A stretch of DNA of 64,000 nt from Methylophilales bacterium BACL14 MAG-120910-bin43 (GCA_905181685.1 CAJIYK010000001.1:186001-250000); one strand, 5' to 3'. Shown: positions 19,192-30,248, counted from the first letter of the stretch. Notes: generated by a model from the letters alone, not told the origin. Program-made: numbers and translations.

Positions 19192-19587
19192 GAATAAATT
19201 ATTTAAATTATATCCAGCCTTAGAGGTCATAGTAAGTATATCTTCAACCGATCTTTTACCTGATTCAGATAATGCCCATAACATGCTTGATCTCGTCCCA
19301 GTTCGGCAATAAGCAAAAATAGGTTTTTCAGAAGCATCAAAATATTCACCAAATTGATCGACATCGACTTGAGTTATTTGCCCACCAATGACGGGTTGAT
19401 GAATAAATTTAAGGCCATTTTTAAGGGCAGCATTTTTTATACTTTCGACGGTTACTTGATTTATTTCTTCATTATCTGGCCGATTACAAAAAATTGTTTT
19501 AAATCCGGCTTCTTTAATTGTTTGTATATCATCAACTGTGATTTGTTCAGATACAACATAATCATCAATAATTTTATTTAATTGCAT
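19186..19587 (-). CDS. DUF442 / Blh-type phosphatase-like protein (TIGR01244 family)
   Basis: A 133-residue protein with a dual-specificity-phosphatase-like fold. The loop [14 protein letters not shown] carries the CX5R active site with Cys and Arg intact, preceded by [11 protein letters not shown] and [10 protein letters not shown]. Related domains occur as part of sulfide-oxidation enzymes and beta-lactamase-like hydrolases, hence names such as sulfur transferase. Here it is a stand-alone domain, just after hemW. The substrate is unknown. Confidence 0.8.
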   Translation of the reverse strand: MQLNKIIDDYVVSEQITVDDIQTIKEAGFKTIFCNRPDNEEINQVTVESIKNAALKNGLKFIHQPVIGGQITQVDVDQFGEYFDASEKPIFAYCRTGTRSSMLWALSESGKRSVEDILTMTSKAGYNLNNLFL

Positions 19588-19590
19588 GTT

Positions 19591-20736
19591 CTAATCCTTC
19601 AAAAATATTTGTAATAGCTCGTTCAAAAAACTTTGTCCCAAATCAGTTGGTTTTATCCTACCATTTTTTTGAATAATCAGTTTTTTATCTTTTGCTAAAC
19701 TCAATTCTTTATCAATAATACTAATAGGCAAATTTGTTCGTTGTTCAAAAAGAGATTGATTAAAACCCTTGTTTAGCCTTAAGGCATTCATCATGAATTC
19801 AAAAATTAAGTCATTTTCTGATAATAACTTTTCATCATCATAAAATTTATGATTATTTGCATTTTTAATATAATCGCGTGGATTTTTAAAACAACTCTTA
19901 CGAGAAATTTTCCCTTCACAAGACAATTTACTGTGAGCCCCTGCTCCAATGCCAAGATAATCTCCAAAATTCCAATAATTTAAATTATGTAAACATTGGC
20001 TATTTTTTTTTGCATAAGCGGAAGTTTCATAATGTTCAAATTTTGCAGAATTAAGCTCATTACTAATCAAATCAAATATTTCTGCACTTTTTTCTTCATC
20101 GGGTAACTGTGGTGGAAATTTATAAAAGAAAGTATTCGGTTCAATAGTCAGGTGGTAGTAAGAAATATGTGAGGTACCGATTTCAAGGGCCTTAGTGATA
20201 TCCTCTTTGACGTCACTTAGACTTTGGCTAGGCAAAGCAAACATTAAGTCGATATTAACTTTATCAAAAATTCTGACAGCTAAATTTGCAGCACTCGCAG
20301 CTTCTTTTGGACTGTGAATACGCTCAAGTTTTTTTAGGTGGGTTTGATTAAAACTTTGAATGCCAAGTGACATTCTGTTGATTCCAACATCTCTATAGCC
20401 ATAAAAATGTTTTTTATCAAATGTCCCTGGGTTAGCTTCAATAGTAATTTCACAATTTTTATCTAAGCCAAAAGTATTTTCTAATTTTTTTATGAGAGTA
20501 TCAAAAGCCTTAGGACTGAATAGACTTGGTGTCCCACCGCCAAAAAAAATTGAATGTATCGGCCTGTTAGGTTCAATATTATAATTTTCAATTTGCTTCA
20601 ATAAGGCATGGGTGTAGGCTTCTTCGTTGTTCTTAATATTTTGATCTTTGAATTCGTGCGAATTGAAATCACAATAAGGACATTTATGAATACACCAGGG
20701 AATGTGAATATAAACTGAGAGTGGTGGGTATTGCAT
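19591..20736 (-). CDS. hemW: HemW, radical SAM heme chaperone
   Basis: It is related to anaerobic coproporphyrinogen oxidase (HemN), but proteins of this 381-residue class act as heme-trafficking chaperones. The 4Fe-4S cysteines are C15, C19 and C22 in HIPWCIHKCPYCDFN. FFGGGTPSLF, EANPGTF and GIQSFNQTHLKKLERIH are typical of HemW/HemN. It lacks the additional N-terminal residues of true HemN. It lies downstream of the rph-rdgB-small-protein unit, the common betaproteobacterial order. Confidence 0.92.
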   Translation of the reverse strand: MQYPPLSVYIHIPWCIHKCPYCDFNSHEFKDQNIKNNEEAYTHALLKQIENYNIEPNRPIHSIFFGGGTPSLFSPKAFDTLIKKLENTFGLDKNCEITIEANPGTFDKKHFYGYRDVGINRMSLGIQSFNQTHLKKLERIHSPKEAASAANLAVRIFDKVNIDLMFALPSQSLSDVKEDITKALEIGTSHISYYHLTIEPNTFFYKFPPQLPDEEKSAEIFDLISNELNSAKFEHYETSAYAKKNSQCLHNLNYWNFGDYLGIGAGAHSKLSCEGKISRKSCFKNPRDYIKNANNHKFYDDEKLLSENDLIFEFMMNALRLNKGFNQSLFEQRTNLPISIIDKELSLAKDKKLIIQKNGRIKPTDLGQSFLNELLQIFLKD

Positions 20737-20761
20737 ACTTAGAGTTAACGTAAAACCAAAG

Positions 20762-20986
20762 TTATTTTTTCTTTACAGGGCTTTCTAAACTTTCAATTAA
20801 TGCAAAAAGAATTTTCTTCATTTGTTCTTCAGAAACTTCCATTAGTACTCCATCATCAAAGGCATCTTGTGCGATCTGTTTTAATTCATCAAAGTTTTCA
20901 TTCATGACTTTAACTTTTTCAGTACAGGACACAACTGATTTGTCATCTCTTAGCCATGTAGGCCATTTTTGATTTTTATTCGCCAT
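20762..20986 (-). CDS. Conserved betaproteobacterial small protein
   Basis: A 74-residue soluble protein beginning MANKNQKWPTWLRDDKSVVSCTEKVKVMNENFDELKQ. The pattern WPTWLRDD..(V)SCTEK.KV.NEN and the C-terminal FALIESLESP recur in betaproteobacteria, in my recollection next to rdgB. The single Cys is in the conserved part. Function unknown. Its start overlaps the end of rdgB by 11 bases, so translation is probably coupled. Confidence 0.72.
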   Translation of the reverse strand: MANKNQKWPTWLRDDKSVVSCTEKVKVMNENFDELKQIAQDAFDDGVLMEVSEEQMKKILFALIESLESPVKKK

Positions 20987-21572
20987 AAAGTATTCTAAGT
21001 TTATGTTTTAACTTTTGCAAAGCTTGGCCACGATGGCTAATTTTATTTTTTAAATTAAAGTCTAGTTCAGCTGCAGAAAGATCTGTTTTGAAATCCATAA
21101 ATATAGGATCATAGCCAAAACCATTTTTACCTCTTGGAGAAGATAAAATTTCACCCTGCCATATTCCTTCTGCGATTATAGGTTGAGGGTCATCACATGA
21201 GGTAATAAAAACTATTGCGCAATAATAATGAGCCCTTCTGTTTTTTTCATTTTTTAAAAGTTCAAGTAGCTTAATATTATTCTTTTTATCGTTTCCTCCC
21301 TCCCCTGAAAATCTGGCTGATAAAATGCCAGGCTTTCCATTTAATACATCTACACATAATCCAGAATCATCAGCTATGGAGGGTAAATTCGATGCTTTTG
21401 CAGCAAACCTTGCTTTGGCTAGTGCATTTTCTATGAATGTTCCAAAAGGCTCTTCTGCTTGACCAATGTTGAGTTTGGATTGCGCAACAGTTTGAATGGG
21501 TAAGTCATGAAGCAATGTCTCAATTTCAGATAATTTTTTTTCATTATTTGTCGATAAAATAATTTTCTGCAT
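20976..21572 (-). CDS. rdgB: RdgB, dITP/XTP pyrophosphatase (Ham1 family)
   Basis: RdgB hydrolyses dITP, dGTP-like deaminated and XTP nucleotides to monophosphates, keeping them out of DNA. Motifs are LSTNNEKKLSEI at the N-terminus, EPFGTFIENALAKAR, SIADDSGLCVDVLNGKPG and the C-terminal GYDPIFMD with KNKISHRGQAL. It is 198 residues and complete, 6 bases downstream of rph, the usual pairing. Confidence 0.95.
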   Translation of the reverse strand: MQKIILSTNNEKKLSEIETLLHDLPIQTVAQSKLNIGQAEEPFGTFIENALAKARFAAKASNLPSIADDSGLCVDVLNGKPGILSARFSGEGGNDKKNNIKLLELLKNEKNRRAHYYCAIVFITSCDDPQPIIAEGIWQGEILSSPRGKNGFGYDPIFMDFKTDLSAAELDFNLKNKISHRGQALQKLKHKLRILYGE

Positions 21573-21578
21573 TATGTA

Positions 21579-22292
21579 TTATTTGAGAACATTTTTTTGA
21601 ATTTGAATTAATTCGGCAATCCCTTGCTCTGCAAATTGAATGATATTATTCATTTCATCTTTTGTAAAAGGCTCTCCTTCAGCGGTCCCTTGAATTTCAA
21701 CAAATTTACCTTGTTCAGTCATAACAATATTCATATCAGTATCACAGTTTGAATCTTCATCATAATCAAGATCGATTAAGACTTCGCCATCTTTTATTCC
21801 TAATGAAATTGCTGCTACTGCATCTTTTATGGGTGAGGTTTTTAAAATTTCTTTTTCAATAAGAGGATTAATGGCATCACAAAGTGCTACATAGGCTCCT
21901 GTAATGCTTGCAGTTCTTGTTCCGCCATCAGCTTGAATCACATCACAATCTATATGAATGGTCCTTTCTCCCAATGCCTTTAAATCGATAATTGCTCTGA
22001 GACTACGACCGATTAATCTTTGTATTTCTTGAGTTCTTCCTGATTGCTTTCCCCGCGCAGACTCCCTTGACATACGCGTGGATGTTGACCTTGGAAGCAT
22101 TCCATATTCAGCTGTTACCCACCCTTGACCTTTTCCTTTTAAAAATGAGGGTACCTTTTCTTCTACACTGGCGTTACAAATAACATGTGTATCTCCGCAC
22201 TTTATCAAAACCGATCCTTCCGCATGTTTTGTATAGTTCCTTAGAATTTCAATTTGTCTAATTTCGTTATTTGCTCTTTCCGTTGATCTCAT
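21579..22292 (-). CDS. rph: Rph, ribonuclease PH
   Basis: RNase PH is a phosphate-dependent 3' exonuclease that trims tRNA precursors. The 237-residue protein shows [15 protein letters not shown]-like start motifs ([18 protein letters not shown]), [39 protein letters not shown] and the C-terminal [12 protein letters not shown]. It is first in the rph-rdgB unit and divergent from yicC. Confidence 0.96.
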   Translation of the reverse strand: MRSTERANNEIRQIEILRNYTKHAEGSVLIKCGDTHVICNASVEEKVPSFLKGKGQGWVTAEYGMLPRSTSTRMSRESARGKQSGRTQEIQRLIGRSLRAIIDLKALGERTIHIDCDVIQADGGTRTASITGAYVALCDAINPLIEKEILKTSPIKDAVAAISLGIKDGEVLIDLDYDEDSNCDTDMNIVMTEQGKFVEIQGTAEGEPFTKDEMNNIIQFAEQGIAELIQIQKNVLK

Positions 22293-22433
22293 AAAATTCT
22301 CTTCGTAATTTTGAATGGTGATTATAATCCAAAGTAAGTTAAATAGCCGTTGTAGAATTTAAATGTTTCTTACCTTAGTTAAAAATAGATTGTTAAACTA
22401 TCAAAAAGCTTCACAACTAACCCAGGAATAAAG

Positions 22434-23297
22434 ATGATCTCGAGCATGACAAGCTATCACTCAGTTTCAAAAGAGACAAGCTATGGCTGTTTGGTTTTAG
22501 AAATTAAAACGTTAAATAGTAGATTTTTTGATTTACAAATTAAATTGAGTGATGAACTTCGGATTTATGAGCCTGTTATCAGAAAAAAAATAGCTAAAAC
22601 ACTTTCAAGGGGAAAAATTGAATGTAAAATTTTTCTGAAAGCAAGAGAAGACTTAGTTGAAATTAAAAGTAATGACCTTAAGGCTTTAAAAAAACTAATA
22701 AAATCTGTTGAAAAAATATCAGAACTTATTAAAAGACCAAAACAAATAAGTCCTGTAGAAATTATTCGGCTTCATAGTGAAACAAATAATAAACAAAATT
22801 ATAAGGGGCTTGATAAGGTATTGCTTCCCCTTGTTGATAATGCACTTAAAAAAATTATTGATGATCGTCAGCGTGAGGGCAAAAAAATTAAGCAATTGAT
22901 TACGTCTAGGGGTTTAAAGATAGAAAAAGAAGTATCCAAAATTAGAAAGATCATACCAAAGTATATAAATATTCATCAAAGTAAAATAAATAAGAAATTT
23001 AAAGATGCTCTAATAAATATTGACCAAGATAAAATTAAACAAGAGCTTGTAACTTTTATTCAAAAAAGTGATGTTGAAGAAGAGCTTGATAGGTTAAATT
23101 CTCATTCACATGAGCTAAAGAGATTAGTAAGTCTATCCGAGCCTGTTGGAAAAAAAATCGATTTTCTAATGCAAGAATTTAATCGTGAGGCGAATACATT
23201 AGGCTCAAAAGCTATTGCAGTTGAGATTTCACAATCTGCAGTTGAATTAAAGGTCTTAATAGAGCAAATAAGAGAACAAATACAAAATATTGAATAA
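22434..23297 (+). CDS. yicC: YicC/YloC-family endoribonuclease
   Basis: This 287-residue protein starts MISSMTSYHSVS and contains LEIKTLNSRFFDLQIKL and the acidic C-terminal end LGSKAIAVEISQSAVELKVLIEQIREQIQNIE, all hallmarks of YicC/YloC. The family forms hexamers that cut RNA. It precedes gmk, overlapping its unused upstream start; yicC-gmk-rpoZ-spoT is a standard order. Confidence 0.93.
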   Translation: MISSMTSYHSVSKETSYGCLVLEIKTLNSRFFDLQIKLSDELRIYEPVIRKKIAKTLSRGKIECKIFLKAREDLVEIKSNDLKALKKLIKSVEKISELIKRPKQISPVEIIRLHSETNNKQNYKGLDKVLLPLVDNALKKIIDDRQREGKKIKQLITSRGLKIEKEVSKIRKIIPKYINIHQSKINKKFKDALINIDQDKIKQELVTFIQKSDVEEELDRLNSHSHELKRLVSLSEPVGKKIDFLMQEFNREANTLGSKAIAVEISQSAVELKVLIEQIREQIQNIE

Positions 23298-23310
23298 CGG
23301 CACTTTAGAT

Positions 23311-23946
23311 ATGACAGAAGAAAATAAAAAAGGAAGGTTGTTTATCGTGACTGCACCATCAGGTGCAGGAAAAACCTCTCTAATAAAGGCATTAATTGAA
23401 TTATGTCCGCAATTTAAAGTATCTACCTCGCATACAACTAGAAAATCCAGAAAAGGCGAAAGAGAAGGAATCGATTACTATTTTGTTGATAACGATGCTT
23501 TTAATACTTTAAAGAATAGTGGAGAGTTTTTAGAAAATGCCGAATGCCATGGTGCCAAATATGGAACAGCAAAGAGTCCTGTTGAAGAGAGCATAAAGAC
23601 GGGCAAAGATATTATTTTAGAGATTGACTATCAAGGGGCTATAAATGTTAAGAAAGTTTTCCCCAATGCAATCAGTCTATTTATTATTCCACCTTCAATG
23701 GCTGTTCTAAAAGAAAGGCTAGAGGGAAGAGGTCAAAATTCACAGGCTGAGATAAAAGGACGATTGGCTGCTGCTGAAGAGGAAATCAGCCATCTTGAAA
23801 AGTTTGATTATGTTATAATCAATGATGAGTTTGATCAGGCCTTGAGTGATTTAAAATCTGTGTTTAATGATTCTCCCGAATCAATAAATTTAGAAACTTC
23901 GAAACAAAAAAGAATTTTTCAGGGTTTAATTGACTCAATAAAATAA
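23311..23946 (+). CDS. gmk: Gmk, guanylate kinase
   Basis: Gmk phosphorylates GMP to GDP. The start at 23311 ([18 protein letters not shown]) is preferred to an in-frame TTG at 23290 inside yicC; it gives 211 residues. The P-loop is APSGAGKT (15-22). The GMP-binding motif [20 protein letters not shown] and ILEIDYQGA follow. It is the second gene of yicC-gmk-rpoZ-spoT. Confidence 0.96.
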   Translation: MTEENKKGRLFIVTAPSGAGKTSLIKALIELCPQFKVSTSHTTRKSRKGEREGIDYYFVDNDAFNTLKNSGEFLENAECHGAKYGTAKSPVEESIKTGKDIILEIDYQGAINVKKVFPNAISLFIIPPSMAVLKERLEGRGQNSQAEIKGRLAAAEEEISHLEKFDYVIINDEFDQALSDLKSVFNDSPESINLETSKQKRIFQGLIDSIK

Positions 23947-23968
23947 AAATATTTGGAGCAACAAAATA

Positions 23969-24181
23969 ATGGCAAGAATTACCGTAGACGATTGTTTAGA
24001 AAAAATACCTAACAGATTTCAATTAACCCTTGTAGCAGCTCTTAGATCAAGACAACTTGTGAATGGCGCTGAGCCTTTAATTGATATGGAAGGTTCAAGA
24101 GATAAATCATCAGTAATAGCGCTTAAGGAAATTGCTGCAGGTTTAATTGGAGAAGAAATTCTAATTCAAAACCCAGGTTAA
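23969..24181 (+). CDS. rpoZ: RpoZ, RNA polymerase omega subunit
   Basis: The omega subunit helps beta-prime assembly and forms part of a ppGpp site on RNA polymerase. It is 70 residues: [19 protein letters not shown], then VAALRSRQL and [13 protein letters not shown], all family-defining. A good AGGA-like site (TTTGGAGC) precedes the ATG. It lies just before the ppGpp enzyme gene. Confidence 0.96.
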   Translation: MARITVDDCLEKIPNRFQLTLVAALRSRQLVNGAEPLIDMEGSRDKSSVIALKEIAAGLIGEEILIQNPG

Positions 24182-24213
24182 TAAGAGAAATTTGTTTTAA
24201 AGGAGAGTAATCT

Positions 24214-26415
24214 TTGGCTAACACCGCTCACACCAGCCAAGCCGATTTAAATAAAAGTCATCGATCCTTTTTGCTTCCTGTTGACCAAGACAATTCTAGC
24301 CTACCCAACTTGTAAAGACTTATCTTCCAAAGAGAGAGATTGATAAAGTTTGGGAAGCCTACCGATTCAGCGAAAAAGCCCATAGCGGCCAAAAAAGAAG
24401 GAGTGGAGAGGCTTACATCAGCCACCCAGTTTCTGTAGCTTGCATTGCTGCTCGATTTCACTTGGATAGTCAGTCAATTCAGGCTGCACTTTTACACGAC
24501 GTAGTTGAAGATACTGAATCCACAGAATTAGAAATAGAGTCAAAATTTGGTAAGCAAGTGAGTACGCTTGTTACAGGTTTATCAAAACTAGACAAAGTAG
24601 AGTTTCAAGATGCAAATGAGGCTCAAGCTGAAAACTTCAGAAAAATGTTGTTAGCGATGACTCAAGATGTAAGGGTTATGTTAATAAAGCTGTCAGATCG
24701 CCTCCACAATATGCAAACTATTCAATCATTAGATGAGCGTAAAAAGATTAGAATTGCTCAAGAGACTGTAGATATTTATGCGCCAATCGCAAACAGACTT
24801 GGCCTAAATAATTTATATCAAGAGCTTGAAGATTTATGCTTTGAAGTTTTACATCCAGTTAGATACAAAACAATTCAAAAAGCGATTAAGGCCAGTCGAG
24901 GTAATAGAAAAGAAGTTATCGAGAAAATATCAAATGAGATTAGTCATAAATTAAATTCTGTTAAAACGAAAGCTGAAATAACAGGTAGAGAAAAAAATCC
25001 TGCAAGTATTCATAGAAAAATGCTTGAAGATCAGACAGGTTTTAATCAAATAAATGATATTTATGCGTTTAGAATAATCGTTAATGAATATTAACGATTG
25101 CTATTTAACCTTAGGAACATTGCACTCGCTTTATAACCCTATCCCTGGAAAATTTAAGGATTATATTGCCATTCCAAAAGCAAATGGATACCAATCACTC
25201 CATTCTACTCTTTTAGGTCCTTTCGGCGTTCCGGTTGAGATTCAAATTAGAACAAAAAATATGCATCAATTAGCGGAGGCTGGCGTTGCCGCTCACTGGT
25301 TATATAAAACAAAAGATGCACACGTTACAGATTTACAGCAAAAAACTAACCAATGGTTGAAAAGGATGCTAGATATTCAAAATGACAGTTCTAATTCGCT
25401 AGAATTTTTAGAACATTTAAAGGTTGATCTATTTCCTGACGAGGTCTATGTTTTTTCTCCAGACGGTAAAATATTTGCTTTACCTAAAAATTCTTCATCT
25501 ATTGATTTTGCATATGCAGTCCATAGTGATGTGGGAAATAAAGCGGTATCAGCAAAAATAAATCAGATGTTAGTTCCTTTGAGAACAAGGCTCTCAACTG
25601 GGGATCACGTAGAGATAATTACTTCAACATTAGCAAAACCAAATCCTACTTGGCTAAATTTTGTCATTACAGGTAAGGCTAGATCGCAAATAAGAAATTA
25701 TCTTCGATCAGCTGAATCGAAAGACCTAATATTTTTAGGTGAAAAAATGTTAAATAATGCACTTAATGCATTTCATATCCATCCAACTGCAATTAAAAAA
25801 AAGCATTGGAACAAATTAATCTTGGACTATCACGTTGAATCAAAAGATGAGATTTTAATGGATATTGCACTAGGTAAAAAAGTAAATGTGATGGTAGCCC
25901 ACCAACTAACAAATCTAATGGATGGGGTTGCAAGCAATAAAAAACAAACAAAGATGCTTGATGTCATTACAATTAAGGGGTCTGATGATATGGCGATTCA
26001 ACTTGCAAACTGTTGCCATCCAATTCCTGGAGATCCTATATTAGGCTATATTAATAAGGAAAAAGGCTTAGTAATTCATACACATGATTGTCAGATTGTT
26101 AATGAGTTATCACTCGATCATGACCGATGGGTAGATGTTGAGTGGGAGCCTGATTCTGAAAAATTATTCAATGTCCGATTAAGCGTCCTGGTGGTTAATG
26201 AAAGAGGGATGTTAGGTAAAATTGCATCGGTCATTGCTGATGCAGAATCAAATATTGATAATGTTTCACTTCAAGATATGGATGGGAGTCCATTTGCAAC
26301 ACTAAATTTTTTGGTTCAAGTTCGACATAGACAGCACCTTGCTGAGCTGATAAGAAATCTTAGGAAAATTACCAAAGTTAACAAAATAACGAGAGTTAAA
26401 AATTATAAGAATTAA
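24214..26415 (+). CDS. spoT: SpoT/Rel bifunctional (p)ppGpp synthetase/hydrolase, two frameshifts
   Basis: It controls the stringent alarmone. The start is a TTG at 24214 after AAAGGAGAG. Domains in order are an HD hydrolase with intact [11 protein letters not shown] (so hydrolysis-competent), a synthetase with [16 protein letters not shown], a TGS domain ([18 protein letters not shown]) and a C-terminal ACT domain ([20 protein letters not shown]). A missing g near 24315 restores [19 protein letters not shown]. An extra g near 25086 separates IIVN from [16 protein letters not shown]. Joined length is about 733 residues, within the SpoT/RelA range. The gmk-rpoZ-spoT-ridA-recG neighbourhood supports SpoT. 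Confidence 0.93.
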
Positions 26416-26438
26416 AATTTAAAAAGGAATTGAATGAT

Positions 26439-26816
26439 ATGAAAAAAATTATTAAAACAGATGAAGCTCCTGCAGCAATCGGAACATACTCGCAAGCTGT
26501 AAAAAAGGGAAATATTATTTTTCTATCAGGTCAGATACCCTTAAATCCCGAGTCTATGGAATTGGTCGAGGGAATTGAAAATCAGATTCATCAAGTGTTT
26601 AAAAATATTTTAGCTGTTATAAAAGCCGCAGATGCATCTTTAGATGATCTAGTAAAATTGAATATATATCTCACAGATTTAAGTAACTTTGCTTTGGTGA
26701 ATTCTATTATGGAGGAATATTTTAGCGAGCCGTATCCTGCAAGAGCAGCTATCGGAGTTGCATCACTTCCAAAAGGATCATTAGTTGAGGCAGATGGATT
26801 TTTAGTTGTTGATTGA
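26439..26816 (+). CDS. ridA: RidA, reactive enamine/imine deaminase
   Basis: RidA hydrolyses reactive 2-aminoacrylate-type enamines released by PLP enzymes such as threonine dehydratase (ilvA is in this window). I start at the ATG at 26439 ([15 protein letters not shown]), with AAGGA upstream. Family motifs are [30 protein letters not shown] and [18 protein letters not shown], which includes the substrate-binding Arg. Length is 125 residues. It lies between spoT and recG, as in many proteobacteria. Confidence 0.94.
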   Translation: MKKIIKTDEAPAAIGTYSQAVKKGNIIFLSGQIPLNPESMELVEGIENQIHQVFKNILAVIKAADASLDDLVKLNIYLTDLSNFALVNSIMEEYFSEPYPARAAIGVASLPKGSLVEADGFLVVD

Positions 26817-26824
26817 ATTAAATT

Positions 26825-28876
26825 TTGTCTAAAAAAAAATTATTGACGGAACTTCAAGCAAAGAAACTAAAAAAATTAGGCATTACCTCAACAATCGATT
26901 TACTTTTATATTTACCTAATAAGTACAATGATCAAACTGTAATTCAAACCATCAATGACAGTCTTGTTGGGGGAAAAAGTCAAATTGAGGTTAATGTAAA
27001 TGATCTTGAAGTAAAGTATCGACCAAAAAAAAACTTAATCTTATATGTCTCTGATCTAACAGGACAGATGCAAATACGTTTTTTGCATTATTATCCAAGT
27101 CAAATTAAACAACTAGAATCAGCAGGTCTTGTCAGATTTTATGGAGAAGTTAGGCAGCAATCCAATTATAAAGAAATGATTCATCCTGAATATTCCTTAG
27201 TCAATGATTCAACGGGCCTTTCAAAAAATTTAACACCTATATATTCAATTACAAAAGGGCTATCTCAAAACATGTTGAGAAAGTTAATAAAAAATCATAT
27301 AGAAGGTGCAACTCAAAAAGAATTATTCAAAGAACTATTTTTAAATTTGTATAAGAAGTATGATTTTCCTAGTTTCATGGATTCAATTAGTTTTCTGCAT
27401 GAACCACCAAAAATAAAAGTTGATGATATAGAGAATATTCATAACTCTAAGTTTTTTAAAAGATTGATTTATGATGAACTGCTCGCTCAACAATTATTCC
27501 TAAGAAAACAATATAATTTATTGAAAAAAAATAAAGCTCCTAAATTTAAGCACGCACAACCAAAACAACAGATCTTTTTAGAACAATTAAATTTCAAGTT
27601 AACGGATAGTCAGAAACAGGTATTAGAAGAAATACAAAATGATTTTACAAAAGGCTTTCCAATGAACAGACTTTTACAAGGGGATGTTGGATGCGGAAAA
27701 ACGGTTGTAGCAACTATTGCCGCCATTGATTGTATAGAAGCAGGTTTTCAAGTTGCATTTATGGCACCTACAGAAATTCTAGCTGAGCAACACTATGAAA
27801 AATTAATAAATTGGTTTAAAGATACTTCCTATGAAATTCTTTTGCTCACAGGAAGCGTGCCTAAAAAGGCAAAATTAGAAACCTATTTAAAAATTGAAAA
27901 AGGCAGTGCTGATATAGTCATTGGAACGCATGCCTTATTTCAAGAGGCGGTGACTTTTAACAATTTAGGATTTTATATAATTGATGAACAACATCGCTTT
28001 GGTGTTGAGCAAAGGATGTTATTAAAAAATAATTCAAAAAATCTACAGGGCTTTGAGCCCCATCAATTGATGATGAGTGCCACTCCTATTCCTCGTACAT
28101 TATCTATGAGTTTTTTTGCACATATGGATGTCTCAACTATAAAAGAGTTACCAGGGGGAAGAAGGCCAATTACAACAAAGGTCTACTTGGATGATAAAAG
28201 AAGACAATTATTAAATTTAATAGATGAGCATTGTAAAAAAAATAATCAAGTTTATTGGGTATGCCCATTAATAGAAGAAAGCGAATTCTTAGATTTAGAG
28301 ACAGCGAATGATACATATCAGGAGCTTGAAAAATATTTCATTAACCAAAAGGTAGGGTTAATTCATGGAAAAATGAAAGCTGAAGAAAAAAAAGAAATTA
28401 TGAAAAAATTTCAACAAAATTTAATACAAATATTAGTAGCCACCTCTGTTATTGAAGTCGGAGTTGATGTTCCAAACGCAACATTAATGATTATTGAAAA
28501 TTCAGAGAGATTAGGTTTATCCCAATTACATCAACTTAGAGGCCGTATTGGGAGGGGTGAAAAAAGTAGTTTTTGTGTATTGCTGTATAAAAATAAATTA
28601 TCATCAACAGCCAAGCAACGGTTGAGGATCATTTACGAAAATACTGATGGATTTAAGATTGCAGAGGAAGATTTAAAATTAAGGGGGCCAGGCGAACTTC
28701 TGGGTTATAAGCAGAGTGGTCTTCCTACATTACGATTTGCTAATTTAAATAGAGATTTAGTTATCTTAGAAAATGCTCGAAATGATGCCAATAGCTTAAT
28801 TGAAAAAAATGATGTAAGAATCAATGAACATATGAAACGTTGGCTAAGAAACTTTGAAGAGATAGTTACGGTATGA
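26825..28876 (+). CDS. recG: RecG, ATP-dependent DNA helicase
   Basis: RecG remodels stalled replication forks and branched DNA. It is 683 residues. The N-terminal wedge (OB-fold) domain is followed by helicase motifs LLQGDVGCGKTVVA, DEQHRFGVEQR, MSATPIPRTLS, SVIEVGVDVPNATLMIIENSERLGLSQLHQLRG-type core motifs and the C-terminal GPGELLGYKQSGLPTLRFA. The start is a TTG at 26825. The stop overlaps the ubiC start (ATGA). Confidence 0.95.
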   Translation: MSKKKLLTELQAKKLKKLGITSTIDLLLYLPNKYNDQTVIQTINDSLVGGKSQIEVNVNDLEVKYRPKKNLILYVSDLTGQMQIRFLHYYPSQIKQLESAGLVRFYGEVRQQSNYKEMIHPEYSLVNDSTGLSKNLTPIYSITKGLSQNMLRKLIKNHIEGATQKELFKELFLNLYKKYDFPSFMDSISFLHEPPKIKVDDIENIHNSKFFKRLIYDELLAQQLFLRKQYNLLKKNKAPKFKHAQPKQQIFLEQLNFKLTDSQKQVLEEIQNDFTKGFPMNRLLQGDVGCGKTVVATIAAIDCIEAGFQVAFMAPTEILAEQHYEKLINWFKDTSYEILLLTGSVPKKAKLETYLKIEKGSADIVIGTHALFQEAVTFNNLGFYIIDEQHRFGVEQRMLLKNNSKNLQGFEPHQLMMSATPIPRTLSMSFFAHMDVSTIKELPGGRRPITTKVYLDDKRRQLLNLIDEHCKKNNQVYWVCPLIEESEFLDLETANDTYQELEKYFINQKVGLIHGKMKAEEKKEIMKKFQQNLIQILVATSVIEVGVDVPNATLMIIENSERLGLSQLHQLRGRIGRGEKSSFCVLLYKNKLSSTAKQRLRIIYENTDGFKIAEEDLKLRGPGELLGYKQSGLPTLRFANLNRDLVILENARNDANSLIEKNDVRINEHMKRWLRNFEEIVTV

Positions 28877-29385
28877 AAATAAATTGGAAAAATAAAATTT
28901 ATAAGGGTAAAAACCAAGACTTTCTTAACTACAAAAGCTCAATTACAAATAAAATTAGTCAAAAAGCTAGTTTAAAAATAGAGAGAAATAAAGATTTCCC
29001 AAATACAATTTTTAATGATGAAAAACTTTTTTTTAAGACAAGTAGGTCGGGTAGTTTGTTCTTAAGGGAAGTTTTAATTTACGCTAATGATCAACCTATT
29101 ATTTATGCAAGAACTGTCTTTAAGAAGAATTTGAGGCAATTGACTGGGTTAGTTAAAAAATTGAATGAAAATCCGTTGGCAAATATAGTTTTCAAAAAAA
29201 AGACTAAACGATCAGAATTTATTTTTAGCCATATGTCTCCTAATTATAAATTATCAAAAAGATTAAATGAAAAGCAAATAGCAATAAAAAAATTTGTTGG
29301 CGCAAGGCAATCAAACTTTTTATGTAAAGGAGAAAGAATTCTTTTAACAGAAATTTTTTTCAAGGATATTAATCGCTTTATATGA
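28873..29385 (+). CDS. ubiC: UbiC, chorismate pyruvate-lyase
   Basis: UbiC removes pyruvate from chorismate to give 4-hydroxybenzoate, the first committed step of ubiquinone synthesis. The family is divergent. The 170-residue length fits, and [24 protein letters not shown] carries the expected Arg and (V/I)xARTV core. The C-terminal FVGARQSNF and LLTEIFF also match. It overlaps recG by 4 bases and ubiA by 4 bases, so pathway neighbours are translationally coupled. Confidence 0.87.
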   Translation: MKINWKNKIYKGKNQDFLNYKSSITNKISQKASLKIERNKDFPNTIFNDEKLFFKTSRSGSLFLREVLIYANDQPIIYARTVFKKNLRQLTGLVKKLNENPLANIVFKKKTKRSEFIFSHMSPNYKLSKRLNEKQIAIKKFVGARQSNFLCKGERILLTEIFFKDINRFI

Positions 29386-30231
29386 TTAAAATTTTGGCAT
29401 TCATAAACCTTCTAAGGCTAAATAGACCTATAGGTATTTTTTTACTTTTATGGCCAACCCTTTGGGCATTATGGCTTTCAAGTTATGGAATGCCCGATTT
29501 GAGAATTTTAGGGATTTTTATTCTAGGTGTTATTGTGACAAGATCGCTTAGGATGCGCAGTTAATGACTTGGTAGATAGAAATATAGACAGTAAGGTCCT
29601 TAGAACAAAAAATCGACCATTAGCCTCTGGACAAATTTCTGTTAATGAGGCTGCTTTGTTTAATAATAGCTCTTGCAATACTTGCTCTTTATTTGGTGTT
29701 TCAGCTAAATACATACGCAATTAAAATTTCATGCATCGCATTGCTTTTTCATTTTTTTATATCCATTTACTAAAAGGTTTTTACCAGTTCCCTCAGGCAT
29801 TCTTAGGCATAACTTTTGGATTTAGTATTTTAATGGTATTTGCCTTTACTCAAAGTCAGATTACCTTTGATGCATGGCTTTTATTTGCTGCTAATGCTTT
29901 TTGGGTTCTGGCATATGACTCACATTATGGGATTGTGGATAGCATTGACGATAAAAAAATTAAAGTGATGTCAGTACCATTAACTTTTGGTAAGTCGACC
30001 ATGAAAATTATTGGAGGCTGTTATCTAGTAACTTTTATTTTACTTGTCACTATAGGATCAATGAGTAGCTATGGTGTCCTTTATTTTGTTGCACTATTTA
30101 TTGCCTTTCTATTAGCCTTTATTAATTGGCAAAAGTCTTTACTTTTTGACCCAAAGGCTAATTTTAATGCTTTTATATCAAATAATTATGTGGGGTTTTT
30201 TATATTTGTTGGTTTTTTATCTCAATCATAG
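29382..30231 (+). CDS. ubiA: UbiA, 4-hydroxybenzoate polyprenyltransferase, at least four frameshifts
   Basis: UbiA attaches the polyprenyl tail to 4-hydroxybenzoate in the inner membrane. It starts [18 protein letters not shown]. The first Asp-rich motif NDLVDRNID and the second [13 protein letters not shown] are both readable, and the C-terminus [17 protein letters not shown] is normal. The frame breaks near 29550, 29657, 29760 and 29795, each explained by one extra base (for example ccc for cc at the last). Joined, the gene is about 282 residues, family length. With both catalytic motifs intact this is likelier sequence error than decay. Confidence 0.88.
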
Positions 30232-30248
30232 AAAAAACGACTAATAAA

